Assembly (NCBI RefSeq): GCF_030546755.1
Contig: NZ_JAUOPE010000011.1
Span: forward strand, 62,001 to 126,000
Direction: 5' to 3'
Length of the DNA stretch: 64,000 nucleotides
Origin: Colwellia sp. 1_MG-2023
Lineage (GTDB): Bacteria > Pseudomonadota > Gammaproteobacteria > Enterobacterales > Alteromonadaceae
The notes below the pieces were generated by a model. That model saw only the letters and a list, made by a program, of their open reading frames with translations, ran no database searches and was not told the DNA's origin. Below are positions 17,053 through 26,483 of this stretch, in pieces (positions within the stretch are counted from its first letter, which is position 1; every line of letters begins with the position of its first letter). The position numbers were made by a program, and so were the translations under genes.

Positions 17053-18207
17053 ATGAATAGCTATTTTGACATCTTCAAACAGTTCTTATTATTAGGCGCT
17101 ATTAGCTTTGGTGGACCTGCTGCTCACATTGGCTATTTCCATCAAAAATTTGTTCAGCAACTGCGGTGGATCTCACAAGAAAAGTACGGTCAAATCGTGG
17201 CTCTCAGTCAATTTTTACCTGGCCCAGGTTCCAGCCAAGTTGGCTTTGCTTTGGGTTATCACAAGGCAGGCATTGCTGGCGCAATTACCGCTTTTATTGC
17301 GTTCACGTTACCATCGGTTATTTTAATGTTAGCGCTTGCTCAGTTAAGCAATCAACTGAGTGACAACAGCTATTTTTATGGCATTACTCACGGTTTAAAA
17401 TTACTTGCCGTTGTGGTGATAACTGATGCGGTGGTAACTATGTTTATCAGTTTTTGCCAATCAACATTAACCAAAAGCATAGCCGTTTTCACTGGTATCA
17501 TTTTATTAGTATTTTCTACTCTGTTGATGCAATTAGTTGTCTTAGTCGTTGCAGGCTTGATCGGCATGAAATACTTAACCAATTCTGCTTTAGAAAGCCA
17601 ACCAGTCAAATCTACTTTTTCTTGGTGGCCTTTAAGTCTATTTATCGCATTACTGGTTTTATTGAGCGCTTTTTCTTCAGAATCCATTTACTGGCAACTT
17701 GCGGCTGACTTTTATCAGGCTGGCAGCATGGTTTTTGGTGGTGGACATGTGGTTATACCCTTATTACAAAACTTATTAGCCGGACAACTTTCAATCGATA
17801 CCTTTTTAACTGGATATGCTGCGGCTCAGACAGTGCCAGGCCCAATGTTTACTTTAGCAACGTTTCTGGGCTTTCATTTATCCCCAGATGCTCCTTATAT
17901 CGGAGCAATTATTGCTACTTTAAGCATTTTTCTCCCGGGTTTTTTATTAATGTTGACCTTGTTGAAGCATTGGCAAAATTTAGCAAAACAGCCGAAATTG
18001 ATGGGAGCAATGCAGGCCATTAATGCGGCAGTAGTAGGCTTGTTGGCGAGTGCGCTTTATTTTCCTGTTTTTACTTCATCAGTTCTGAATGCGGTTGATA
18101 TGGCGGTTGTGGTATTAGGCTTTTATTGTTTAAGACAATTAAAGGTGCCCATTGTCGGACTTGTTTTAGGCTTTGGTCTGTTAGGGATAATAATTAATTT
18201 AGGTTAG
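17053..18207 (+). CDS. chrA: Chromate transporter family protein (ChrA-like)
   Basis: A 384-residue CHR-family membrane protein with two homologous halves: FLLLGAISFGGPAAHIGYF at the start and FYQAGSMVFGGGHVVIPLL in the middle, each followed by GP motifs (LPGPGSSQVG; VPGPMFTLATFLG). ChrA exports chromate by antiport. I chose the ATG at 17053 because the protein then begins directly with the usual MNSYFDIFKQF; a GTG at 17005 would add 16 residues with no family support. No clear ribosome site precedes either. It is convergent with engB. Confidence 0.9.
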   Translation: MNSYFDIFKQFLLLGAISFGGPAAHIGYFHQKFVQQLRWISQEKYGQIVALSQFLPGPGSSQVGFALGYHKAGIAGAITAFIAFTLPSVILMLALAQLSNQLSDNSYFYGITHGLKLLAVVVITDAVVTMFISFCQSTLTKSIAVFTGIILLVFSTLLMQLVVLVVAGLIGMKYLTNSALESQPVKSTFSWWPLSLFIALLVLLSAFSSESIYWQLAADFYQAGSMVFGGGHVVIPLLQNLLAGQLSIDTFLTGYAAAQTVPGPMFTLATFLGFHLSPDAPYIGAIIATLSIFLPGFLLMLTLLKHWQNLAKQPKLMGAMQAINAAVVGLLASALYFPVFTSSVLNAVDMAVVVLGFYCLRQLKVPIVGLVLGFGLLGIIINLG

Positions 18208-18246
18208 ATGAATAAGCTTGTTATCAATGATGTTGGTCATGATGGT

Positions 18247-18278
18247 GAGGTAGGCTAAGTATCATATACGCTTACCTC
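18247..18278. terminator. Possible hairpin between convergent chrA and engB
   Basis: GAGGTAGGC / GCTTACCTC pairs with one G-T over a 14-base loop. There is no U-run, so its role as terminator for either gene is uncertain. Confidence 0.3.
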
Positions 18279-18301
18279 GATTCAATGATTACCTTGTCTT
18301 A

Positions 18302-18919
18302 TTATTCACTAGCTTCGGTTGATAACCAATCACAAATAATTTTATTGGCTTGCTCTGCCCCTGTTTTTTTCAATGACGAAAATGCCTGCACTTTAATGTC
18401 AGCATTTAATGGTGCGAGGTTTTTCTTTACTTTCAACACTTCAGCACTGGCTTTACCTTGCGATAATTTATCTGATTTAGTTAATAGCGCCAAAACAGGC
18501 AAATTGCTCTCAGCCGCCCATTCAATTAAGTTTCGGTCTAAGTCTTTTAACGGATGACGAATATCCATTAACACAACTAATCCTTTTAAACTTTCACGTT
18601 TTTCTAAATATTCACCTAGTGCTTTTTGCCATTTCTTTTTCATTTCTAAAGGGACTTTGGCAAAACCATAACCTGGTAAATCGACAAGTCGTTGCGTGTC
18701 GCTTACTTCAAAAACGTTGATTAATTGCGTTCGACCTGGAGTTTTACTGGTTCGCGCTAAGCTTTTTTGATTGGTTAAAGCATTTAATGCGCTAGACTTT
18801 CCTGCATTTGAACGGCCCGCAAAGGCTACTTCAATGCCCGTATCTTCAGGTAGTCGACGGATATCAGGCGCACTAATTGTAAAAGTGGCTTTAGAAAGGT
18901 GGACAGCAGCGTTAGACAA
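18302..18919 (-). CDS. engB: Ribosome biogenesis GTPase EngB (YihA/YsxC)
   Basis: A 205-residue TRAFAC GTPase needed for 50S subunit assembly. The motifs are G1 [15 protein letters not shown]2 TPGRTQ, G3 DLPGYG, G4 TKSD and a late G5-like SSLKKTGAE. Length and order are normal. It is divergent from the cytochrome c4-like gene; engB next to a c4 cytochrome is a common gammaproteobacterial arrangement. Confidence 0.97.
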   Translation of the reverse strand: MSNAAVHLSKATFTISAPDIRRLPEDTGIEVAFAGRSNAGKSSALNALTNQKSLARTSKTPGRTQLINVFEVSDTQRLVDLPGYGFAKVPLEMKKKWQKALGEYLEKRESLKGLVVLMDIRHPLKDLDRNLIEWAAESNLPVLALLTKSDKLSQGKASAEVLKVKKNLAPLNADIKVQAFSSLKKTGAEQANKIICDWLSTEASE

Positions 18920-19120
18920 AATAACTTCCAGAACATTAGAATTAAAAAAGTAATTATATCTCTTTTTATAAAATAATAATTAAAACCTTGCATTTTTTAA
19001 TGTTTTTTTTCTTCAATCGCTTAATTATTATCAACATTCGTGTAAAATGCCGCGGTAAATTTACTCATTTAAGCAATGCTTGGCTACAATTAATCAAGTC
19101 ATTAACACAGAGAGTTCCTT

Positions 19121-20383
19121 ATGAAAAAAGTCTTTTTCTCAATAATCATCGGATTAAGTATGTTAGCGCATGCTAATGCGTTTGAAGGCGACGCCAAAGC
19201 TGGTAAAACTAAAGCTGCTACATGTGCAGGTTGTCATGGTGCTAATGGTATTGGAATCATGGGTGCTTATCCAAATATTGCAGGACAGCATGCGGATTAC
19301 ATAGTTAAACAACTTAAAGCATTTAAAGCAGGAACTGATCGTAGTGATCCTGTGATGTCACCAATGGCTGCCGCTTTATCTGAACAAGACATGGCAGACA
19401 TTGCTGCTTATTTTTCAAGTTTCGGACGCGATGGTTCGGCACCTGCTAGCGAAGAAACTGCAGCATCGAGTGATGACGCTACCGCATCGCCAGCACAAGT
19501 AACACGAGCTCCAGCGAAAGCTGTGTATGTTGCTAATGCTGCTACTGGTAAAGCCTTGTATGAACATGGCGACAAATCGCGTGGCATAACCGCATGTATT
19601 GATTGTCACGGTAAAGACGGTAACAGTGATGTTTTGATTAACCCTAATTTATCTGCACAACATCCTGAATATATTGAAAAACAATTAAAGGCGTTTAAAG
19701 CCGTAACTCGTCATAATGCTTCGATGAATCAAATATCGGGTAACTTATCTGACGAAGATATTGCTAATTTAGGCGCTTACTTTAAAGATCCTGCTGCTGT
19801 TGGCGAAGTAAAAGCTTCTGCCGCAAAAGTTGTTGTTAAGTCATTTACTGGTGATGTAACTGAAGGGAAAGTAAAGGCGGCGACTTGTGCTGCTTGTCAT
19901 GGTGCTGATGGTAATGCGTTAGTGGCGATGTACCCTTCTCTAGCTGGTCAAAGTGAAGCGTATTTAGTGAAACAAATAACCGACTTTAAAACAGGCAGCC
20001 GTAAAGATCCTGTAATGGCGGGTATGGTTGCTGCTTTATCGGCAGATGACATTCAAAATATTTCAGCTTATTTTGCCTCACAAACGTTGAATCCAGCTGT
20101 GGCTGAATCAAACGAGCGGGGCAAACGTTTATATTTAAGTGGTAATGCCAAAGCTGGGATCACAGCATGTGTTGCTTGTCATGCTATCAATGGTAAAGGT
20201 ATGGACAAAGCCGGTTTTCCTGCAATTGCCGGTCAAAGCGCAACGTATTTAAAATCTCAACTTGAGAAATTTCGCACTAAAGATCGTACTAATGACACAA
20301 ATAGTATGATGCAAAATATCGCGTTAAAATTAACCAAGAAAGATATTGAAGCCGTGGCAAACTATATGGCTTCATTAAAGTAA
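19121..20383 (+). CDS. Tetraheme cytochrome c, duplicated c4 type
   Basis: A 420-residue periplasmic cytochrome with a signal peptide (1-20, ANA cleavage) and four CXXCH heme sites at about C35, C159, C256 and C350. Met ligand candidates follow each (DPVMSPM, NASMNQI, DPVMAGM, NSMMQNI). Cytochrome c4 is normally a diheme protein of about 200 residues. Here domains 1 and 3 resemble each other, as do 2 and 4, so the whole diheme unit has been duplicated in tandem. An Ala/Ser-rich linker lies at about 106-135. Cytochrome c4 carries electrons from the bc1 complex to oxidases. An intrinsic terminator follows. Confidence 0.92.
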   Translation: MKKVFFSIIIGLSMLAHANAFEGDAKAGKTKAATCAGCHGANGIGIMGAYPNIAGQHADYIVKQLKAFKAGTDRSDPVMSPMAAALSEQDMADIAAYFSSFGRDGSAPASEETAASSDDATASPAQVTRAPAKAVYVANAATGKALYEHGDKSRGITACIDCHGKDGNSDVLINPNLSAQHPEYIEKQLKAFKAVTRHNASMNQISGNLSDEDIANLGAYFKDPAAVGEVKASAAKVVVKSFTGDVTEGKVKAATCAACHGADGNALVAMYPSLAGQSEAYLVKQITDFKTGSRKDPVMAGMVAALSADDIQNISAYFASQTLNPAVAESNERGKRLYLSGNAKAGITACVACHAINGKGMDKAGFPAIAGQSATYLKSQLEKFRTKDRTNDTNSMMQNIALKLTKKDIEAVANYMASLK

Positions 20384-20437
20384 TTAGCATTTCATTTTAG
20401 AGCGCTTAATGTTAGTTAATTAATCGCTCTCCTCTAC

Positions 20438-20466
20438 AAAAAGCAGCGAATGACGCTGCTTTTTTA
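20438..20466 (+). terminator. Intrinsic terminator after the cytochrome gene
   Basis: An 11-bp stem AAAAAGCAGCG / CGCTGCTTTTT with an AATGA loop, running into a T-rich tail, 55 bases after the cytochrome stop. Confidence 0.85.
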
Positions 20467-20549
20467 TTACGTTAAATTCATCATTTTATTGGCGAAAGTG
20501 CCTTAATCTCTTACACTAAAATTAACTTCCATCATTAATTGTTTAGTTT

Positions 20550-21182
20550 TTGAGTAATTTAGACGACGAAAATGAATTAATCGCCTGTAAGCATTGCGAC
20601 TCTTTGGCAAGGTTACCGAAATTAACTTCAGGTGAATCGGCATTATGCCCTTGTTGTGGTCGAACGTTTTTTTCTCGAAAGGTAGATCCTGTTAACCGTA
20701 CTTTAGCGGTTTCTTTTGCTGGGTTATTGTTATTGGTGCCGGCTTTTTCCATGCCTATTATCGGCGTTAGCGTAGCCGGAAAATACAATGATGCAACGTT
20801 ATTAGATTGTATTATGCTAATGATAAATGCTGATTTTTATATTATCGCTTTTTGTGTTTTTTTATTCGCCATTGCCATTCCTAGCATTAGAATATTTTCA
20901 GCGTTTTACCTTTCATACAAAATTAAAAGAAGACAGTTTGGCGCATCGTTGCTTACTTTTTATCGTTCTTATCATTTGTTTGATAGCTGGAGCATGGTTC
21001 ATGTGTTTTTCTTAGGTGTGATAGTTTCTATGTATAAACTTATTACATTAGACGAGCTAAGTGTTGGCAGTGGTTTAATTAGCTTATTGTTATTATTGTT
21101 TTGCTCAACCTTAATTAGTATCACATTAGATCAGCGGCTTATTTGGGAATTATTGGAGGATGAGCTTGAGCCAAAAAGCTAA
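20550..21182 (+). CDS. PqiA/LetA-like membrane protein, N-terminal half
   Basis: A 210-residue PqiA-domain protein: zinc-ribbon cysteines (C13-C16 and C33-C36, ALCPCCGRTFF) followed by about four membrane helices (LLLLVPAFSMPIIGVSVAG is the family signature). E. coli LetA (YebS) contains two such modules in one chain of about 430 residues; here the first is a separate gene. The only usable start is TTG at 20550. It overlaps the next gene by 23 bases and heads an operon with the second half and an MCE protein. It is presumably the inner-membrane partner for lipid transfer through LetB. Confidence 0.88.
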   Translation: MSNLDDENELIACKHCDSLARLPKLTSGESALCPCCGRTFFSRKVDPVNRTLAVSFAGLLLLVPAFSMPIIGVSVAGKYNDATLLDCIMLMINADFYIIAFCVFLFAIAIPSIRIFSAFYLSYKIKRRQFGASLLTFYRSYHLFDSWSMVHVFFLGVIVSMYKLITLDELSVGSGLISLLLLLFCSTLISITLDQRLIWELLEDELEPKS

Positions 21183-21789
21183 GCATTTAGGGCTGGGGAG
21201 CTGTCCTTGCTGCCAAAAAATTAACAAAATGACGGCGGAACAACAGCGCTGTATTAGATGTCATCAAGTATTCAGTCAACGTAAGCAATATAGCGTGCAA
21301 TTTACACTTGCTTGGACATTAGCCGCCATTGTGATGTTTATTCCCGCTAACATCTATCCAATGATGGTATTTTACAAGCTAGGCAGGCCAGAACAATCGA
21401 CCATCATCGAAGGTATAGCATCTTTTATTAAACAAGGGCTATATCCTATTGCTTTTATTATTTTTCTTGCTAGTTTTATCATACCGTTAGGTAAAATAAT
21501 TGGCTTATTAATTTTACTTTATAATACAAAAAATTATTCGAAAATATCAAAAAGAAAACAAACACAAATGTACCACTTAATTGCCTCGCTTGGGCCTTGG
21601 TCTATGCTGGATGTATTTGTTGTTGTAGTGATGGCCTCTGTAGTTAATTTTGGCTTTTTCACTTCTATTGAGGCCGGTATAGGTATTACGTATTTCACCT
21701 TAATGGTTATTTTCACTATTTTTGCCGCTGAAAGCTTCGATCCTAGATTACTCTGGGATATAGAAAGAAGGAAAAACCATGACAGATAA
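21160..21789 (+). CDS. PqiA/LetA-like membrane protein, C-terminal half
   Basis: A 209-residue second PqiA module with cysteine pairs at C15-C18 and C31-C34 and the helix signature FIPANIYPMMVFYKLG. The strong ribosome site TTGGAGG directly before the ATG, inside the end of the previous gene, shows this is a real separate start and not a broken fusion. It overlaps the following MCE gene by 11 bases. Together the two PqiA proteins correspond to one LetA. The hallmark SMLDVFVVV, close to the SM-DVF motif of PqiA, is present. Confidence 0.9.
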   Translation: MSLSQKAKHLGLGSCPCCQKINKMTAEQQRCIRCHQVFSQRKQYSVQFTLAWTLAAIVMFIPANIYPMMVFYKLGRPEQSTIIEGIASFIKQGLYPIAFIIFLASFIIPLGKIIGLLILLYNTKNYSKISKRKQTQMYHLIASLGPWSMLDVFVVVVMASVVNFGFFTSIEAGIGITYFTLMVIFTIFAAESFDPRLLWDIERRKNHDR

Positions 21790-24700
21790 TAATGAAGGCA
21801 GGCATCCTAAAGCCTATGTCACTCGTAAAAAAGGCATATCTGCTATCTGGATTGTTCCTATTATCGCCTTAATATTTGGTGCTTGGTTAATCATTAAAAC
21901 TGTCTCCGAAAGAGGCACATTCATTACTGTTCAGTTTGATAATGCAAATGGTATTGCCGTTGGAAAAACCGAAGTGCGCTATAAAGGTTTACCTACCGGC
22001 ATAGTGACTGGACTTGAAGTTTCGGAAGATTTAAAAAGTGTCATCGTTGAAATTGAAATGGTGGCAAGCGCCAAAAATATGTTAACCGACAAGACCTTAT
22101 TTTGGGCGGTAGCGGCTGATATTTCATTTCAAGGCATATCCGGATTAGAAACTATATTGTCGGGTAACTATATTAATATTCAGCCGGATTTTGAAGGCAA
22201 AGGGGTCGCGCAAAAAAAGTTTATCGCCTTAAGTGAGCCACCAATTCTTAGTGAAACGACACCGGGCTTACATATTAATCTACAAGCCGATAAGTTAGGC
22301 TCCATCGGGCGAAATTCACCCGTTAGTTATAAACAAATCAACGTTGGCCATGTTTCTGGTTATCATTTTGATAATCAAACTAATAAGGTCAACATTAAGG
22401 TGTTTATTGAACCTGACTATACCCATTTAGTAAAAGAAAATTCTCGTTTTTGGAATGCCAGTGGCTTTGAAGTCACAGGTTCATTAACCTCTGGTGTACA
22501 AGTTAAAACTGATTCGTTAGCATCGATAGTCACAGGCGGCATTGCGTTTTCAGACGCCAAATATACCAAGGCACTACCGCAAGCAAAAAATGGTCAGCGG
22601 TATCCGTTATTTTCAAGTTTTAAAACAGCGGAAATGGGCCATGAAATAACATTATCCCTACCATGGGACGCAAACATTGAACAAGACGCAAGCATTATTT
22701 ATCAAGGATTAACACTTGGTTATATCGACGCTTTTTCGGCTATTGATCCAACAACGAGAACCATAACCGCGATTGCAAAAATGAATCCAAGAGCAACGCC
22801 TTTTTTAACGAATCAAACGCAGTTTTATGTAGCTTCACCGCAACTCAGTTTACGTGGCATTTCCAATGTTAGCGGACTAATAAAAGGCACTCATATTAGT
22901 TTGTTGCCGTCATTGCAGGGACAGTCTCAACAGCATTTTACGGTTTTAAATACTAAACCTGCATATCGTTATGACGAACCTGGCTTACATTTAGTGTTAA
23001 CCGCGAGTCATGTTGATTCATTGTCAGTAGGTTCAGGAATTTTTTATAAAAAACAAAACATTGGAACTATTCAATCTATTGTTAATAAGTCAGCTGATGA
23101 ATTTAATGTTCATATTCATATTGCAGAGAAGTATCAAAATTTTATTAATAGTAATAGCCATTTCTGGCACTCCAGTGGCATAAAAATAAAGGGTGGAATA
23201 CAAAGCTTTGAAGTGCAAGCTAACTCGTTACAATCTATTTTAACTGGCGGGATAGCCGTTGATTCCCCTGATTTTACAGATAATTCAACGGTTCAAAATG
23301 GTGCTAATTTTACATTATTTAATACACAAGAATCAGCACTACAGCGTTCGACTTTCCAATTAACTACTCGCTCAGCAAAAAATTTAACCACGAATACTCG
23401 TATTATCTACCAAGGTGAAGTTGTTGGCTCACTTCATAAAATACAACATCTAGAAGATCGTGTAATGTTATCGGCAGGCCTGTTTCCTGAGTTTGCCTTT
23501 TTATTAAAAGAGCAATCTCGGTTTTGGTTAGTTAATGGTGAACTGTCTTTTACCGGTTTAAGAAATGCCGATGCTTTATTGGGTGGTAGCTATATTGCTG
23601 TTAACGCTGGCAGCGGCAATGAACACGCAAATTTTGAGTTATCGCTTACCCCTCCCGTTAAAGATGTTAGTGCACGCGGACTACAATTAACCTTACAAAG
23701 TCAAGAAGGTCCAGCGGTGTATCCAGGTAATCCGATTAGCTATCGCGGTATTAATATTGGCCAAGTTGATAATGTTTCATTAGCTCAGAACCAAAAAGAT
23801 ATAAAAATAAATCTTACTATCGACGAAGAGTATCAACATTTAATTACGCCTTTTAGCCGGTTTTATAATGCCAGTGGTTTTACTATATCAGGAGGTTTGA
23901 ACCGTTTTACTGTGCAAACAGAATCTGCGGATACTATGTTACAAGGAGGCATTAGTTTATTTAATCCAGAGAAATTGCTTGATGATGAACAAGTAAGTGA
24001 AGGCGCAACGTTCACCTTATTTAATCACGTACAAGAGGCAGAGATGGCAGGTGTCGCCATCACATTAAAGTTTAATGACGCGAAAGGATTAACGGAAAAT
24101 TTAGTTATTAAATACCAAGGGCAACAAATAGGCATGGTCACACGTGTAGCGCTGGATGAAAGTAGTTTCGGGGCGAACGTTTATGCGGTGTTATACGACA
24201 AAGGCAAAAAATTTGCCGTTGAAGGCACTCAATTTTGGCTTAGCAGCACCGCTTTTAGCTTGTCAGGAGATAATCATGTTAGAGATATTTTAGCAGGTAG
24301 TTTTATCGATATTTTGCCAGGCAAAGGTGAGCAAAAATATAGCTTTTTAGCCGAAGATATTGCTCCCGTGATAACTCACTTACCCTATGGATTAAATCTT
24401 AAATTAACGGCTCAGTCACTGGGATCAATTCGCGTAGGAAACCCTGTTTTGTATCGTCAAGTGAAAGTAGGCAAAGTGATAGGTGTTGGTTTATCTTCAA
24501 CGGCAAATAATGTTAATGTATATATTAATATTGCGCAGCGTTATCAATCACTTGTAAATTCGAATAGTAAATTTTGGAATACCAGTGGTGTGAAAATAGA
24601 TGCCAGTATTTTTTCAGGGATTAATATCGACTCACAATCAATCGAAACCTTACTTGCCGGTGGAGTCGCTTTTGCTACCCCAGAAGTAAAGAGTCTGGAT

Positions 24701-24796
24701 AACACCTCTGCTATTCAACAGAATCATGAATTCAAACTTTATGATGATTTACAACCACAGTGGCTCAATTGGGCTCCTAAAATATTAATTAAATAG
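21779..24796 (+). CDS. LetB-like MCE protein with eight MCE domains
   Basis: A 1005-residue periplasmic tunnel protein. One membrane anchor (about 20-42, ISAIWIVPIIALIFGAWLI) is followed by eight MCE domains at roughly 47-136, 162-258, 288-376, 402-495, 525-610, 633-729, 758-847 and 870-967. Odd domains share a (Y-K/Q-G)-type loop (VRYKGLPTGIV, IIYQGLTLGYI, IIYQGEVVGSL, IKYQGQQIGMV). Even domains share GL.L-L.A....LGSI plus FWN-SG or FYNASG. E. coli LetB has seven MCE rings and is about 880 residues long. LetB assembles as a stacked hexamer bridging inner and outer membranes and moves lipids. It is the third gene of the LetA-LetB operon. Confidence 0.93.
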   Translation: MTDNNEGRHPKAYVTRKKGISAIWIVPIIALIFGAWLIIKTVSERGTFITVQFDNANGIAVGKTEVRYKGLPTGIVTGLEVSEDLKSVIVEIEMVASAKNMLTDKTLFWAVAADISFQGISGLETILSGNYINIQPDFEGKGVAQKKFIALSEPPILSETTPGLHINLQADKLGSIGRNSPVSYKQINVGHVSGYHFDNQTNKVNIKVFIEPDYTHLVKENSRFWNASGFEVTGSLTSGVQVKTDSLASIVTGGIAFSDAKYTKALPQAKNGQRYPLFSSFKTAEMGHEITLSLPWDANIEQDASIIYQGLTLGYIDAFSAIDPTTRTITAIAKMNPRATPFLTNQTQFYVASPQLSLRGISNVSGLIKGTHISLLPSLQGQSQQHFTVLNTKPAYRYDEPGLHLVLTASHVDSLSVGSGIFYKKQNIGTIQSIVNKSADEFNVHIHIAEKYQNFINSNSHFWHSSGIKIKGGIQSFEVQANSLQSILTGGIAVDSPDFTDNSTVQNGANFTLFNTQESALQRSTFQLTTRSAKNLTTNTRIIYQGEVVGSLHKIQHLEDRVMLSAGLFPEFAFLLKEQSRFWLVNGELSFTGLRNADALLGGSYIAVNAGSGNEHANFELSLTPPVKDVSARGLQLTLQSQEGPAVYPGNPISYRGINIGQVDNVSLAQNQKDIKINLTIDEEYQHLITPFSRFYNASGFTISGGLNRFTVQTESADTMLQGGISLFNPEKLLDDEQVSEGATFTLFNHVQEAEMAGVAITLKFNDAKGLTENLVIKYQGQQIGMVTRVALDESSFGANVYAVLYDKGKKFAVEGTQFWLSSTAFSLSGDNHVRDILAGSFIDILPGKGEQKYSFLAEDIAPVITHLPYGLNLKLTAQSLGSIRVGNPVLYRQVKVGKVIGVGLSSTANNVNVYINIAQRYQSLVNSNSKFWNTSGVKIDASIFSGINIDSQSIETLLAGGVAFATPEVKSLDNTSAIQQNHEFKLYDDLQPQWLNWAPKILIK

Positions 24797-24826
24797 CTCA
24801 AATATATAATAACAAGAAGAGAAAGC

Positions 24827-26323
24827 ATGGAAACGACAACTAACACTGGACATGAAATGCCAGCACGCTTAAGCCCTGTTGAAGATATCAATCGAATTCA
24901 AGTCATGGATTTACTAAGGGGCTTTGCCATTATCGGTATTCTACTTATGAATATCGAGTGGTTTAATCGACCCATTAGTGAATTATTAAGCTTTGATATA
25001 AAATTAACGGGTTTAGATTGGGCGGCAAGCTGGCTCGTAAAAGTATTTGTAGAGGGCAAGTTCTATCGAATATTTTCCTTGTTATTTGGTATGGGGTTTG
25101 CCGTGATGCTGTTAAAAGCGCAAGCCGTCGATAAGCCTTTCGGTGCTTGGTTCAGTAGACGAATGTTAGCTTTATTTATCTTTGGCATGTGTCATCTATT
25201 ATTTCTATGGAATGGTGATATTCTTCATGATTATGCCGTTGGAGGAATGTTGCTGTTAGGCTTAGTGTTTTTAATGCGCAGCAAACGTTTTGTCAAACAC
25301 AATCACCCTAAAACCTATTTAAAAATTGGTTTGTGGATGATGGCATTACCGTTCTTTATTTCAATTGCCGTCTCACTCTTTTTTGGTATTACCCGCACTC
25401 ATCAAGTGATGACCAATGACTGGCGTGAGCAAGTCACTATCATCGAGCAATCTGAAATACAGCTTGAATCAATAAATGCACAGGCAAAAAAACAGGCATT
25501 ATCCAGTCCAGAAATAGAATCTCCTGAACAAACGCATGCAGTCACGGGTACTGAAGAAGATGAAGAGCCTGATTTAGAGAATTTAACACCGGAAGAAAAA
25601 ATTGCATACGAGATAGAAAATCGCGTTGAACATAAGTTAGAAACACAACAAAAGCATGAAGAAGAATATGAGGCATTTACCCAATCGAGTTATGCTGTTG
25701 CGACAGAGTATCGTATTAAACAAGCCATCTTCTCATTAAAAATCACGCCGGTGATGGCAATATTTATCTGTTTACCTTTGTTTTTAATTGGCTACTGGTT
25801 AGTGGCCAGTGAACGGATAACCAAGCCTCAGTCTCACCAAAATTTCTTTAATATATTATGTTGGGGCGGGTTAATTTTTGGTGTTGTCTTAAATATTTCG
25901 GGGACCTATTTAGTGTTGCATCCAGCGACTCAAGGAGCTGTTGAAATATCAGTCATTGGAGAGAGCTTACAATACTATGGGCAATTAGTATTAGCTTTTG
26001 GCTACTTAGGTTTATTGGTAAAACTTTCACAAAAAGCCAGCTTTATGAAGTATTTTTCATGGTTATCACCGTTAGGCAGAATGGCGCTGACAAACTATAT
26101 TGGTCAATCAATAATCCTCACCAGTATTTTTTATGGTTATGCTGGCGGCATGTTTGGTCAAATAGCCCGTGCAGAGCAAATATTAATAGCCGTTGTGATA
26201 ATTATTGCACAAGTTATTTTTAGTAAACTATGGCTAAATCATTTTAAATTTGGTCCTTTAGAGTGGTTGTGGCGTTCAATAACCTATTTACAGTGGCAAC
26301 CTATCAAAATAAATAATCAGTAA
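24827..26323 (+). CDS. DUF418 family membrane protein (YeiB-like)
   Basis: A 498-residue polytopic membrane protein. The N-terminus IQVMDLLRGFAIIGILLMN and FSLLFGMGFAVMLLKA are DUF418/YeiB hallmarks, and the C-terminal part (about 380-480: GRMALTNYIGQSIILTSIFYG) is the DUF418 domain proper. Residues about 205-285 form an acidic, Gln/Glu-rich soluble insertion not typical of the core. It follows the LetB gene by 30 bases with an AAGAAGAGAAAGC ribosome site and may be part of that operon. Function is unknown; it is a predicted transporter or acyltransferase-like protein. Confidence 0.88.
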   Translation: METTTNTGHEMPARLSPVEDINRIQVMDLLRGFAIIGILLMNIEWFNRPISELLSFDIKLTGLDWAASWLVKVFVEGKFYRIFSLLFGMGFAVMLLKAQAVDKPFGAWFSRRMLALFIFGMCHLLFLWNGDILHDYAVGGMLLLGLVFLMRSKRFVKHNHPKTYLKIGLWMMALPFFISIAVSLFFGITRTHQVMTNDWREQVTIIEQSEIQLESINAQAKKQALSSPEIESPEQTHAVTGTEEDEEPDLENLTPEEKIAYEIENRVEHKLETQQKHEEEYEAFTQSSYAVATEYRIKQAIFSLKITPVMAIFICLPLFLIGYWLVASERITKPQSHQNFFNILCWGGLIFGVVLNISGTYLVLHPATQGAVEISVIGESLQYYGQLVLAFGYLGLLVKLSQKASFMKYFSWLSPLGRMALTNYIGQSIILTSIFYGYAGGMFGQIARAEQILIAVVIIIAQVIFSKLWLNHFKFGPLEWLWRSITYLQWQPIKINNQ

Positions 26324-26333
26324 GTAACTTTCG

Positions 26334-26362
26334 CTCCTCGTTGCTTATTTAAGTGCGAGGAG
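26334..26362 (+). terminator. Weak hairpin after the DUF418 gene
   Basis: CTCCTCG / CGAGGAG (7 bp) with a 15-base loop, 11 bases after the stop. There is no proper U-run, so termination here is only possible. Confidence 0.35.
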
Positions 26363-26483
26363 TTATTTAGAATAATTCGCCCTTTACGTTAAATTCTATC
26401 AACAATTATTCATGTAATTTGCACTGTGACACACCAATCAATTAATGTATATTGTATAAAACTAGGTTTATCATGGAATAATT

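Noticed and set aside
18988-19176. 62-codon forward open frame in the engB-cytochrome spacer
   Set aside because: It overlaps the cytochrome signal peptide in another frame and has no ribosome site; the cytochrome start is well supported.
21160-21182. Frameshift splitting a single LetA gene
   Set aside because: The second half has its own strong TTGGAGG site and ATG, and split PqiA genes are known elsewhere, so this looks like a real two-gene form.
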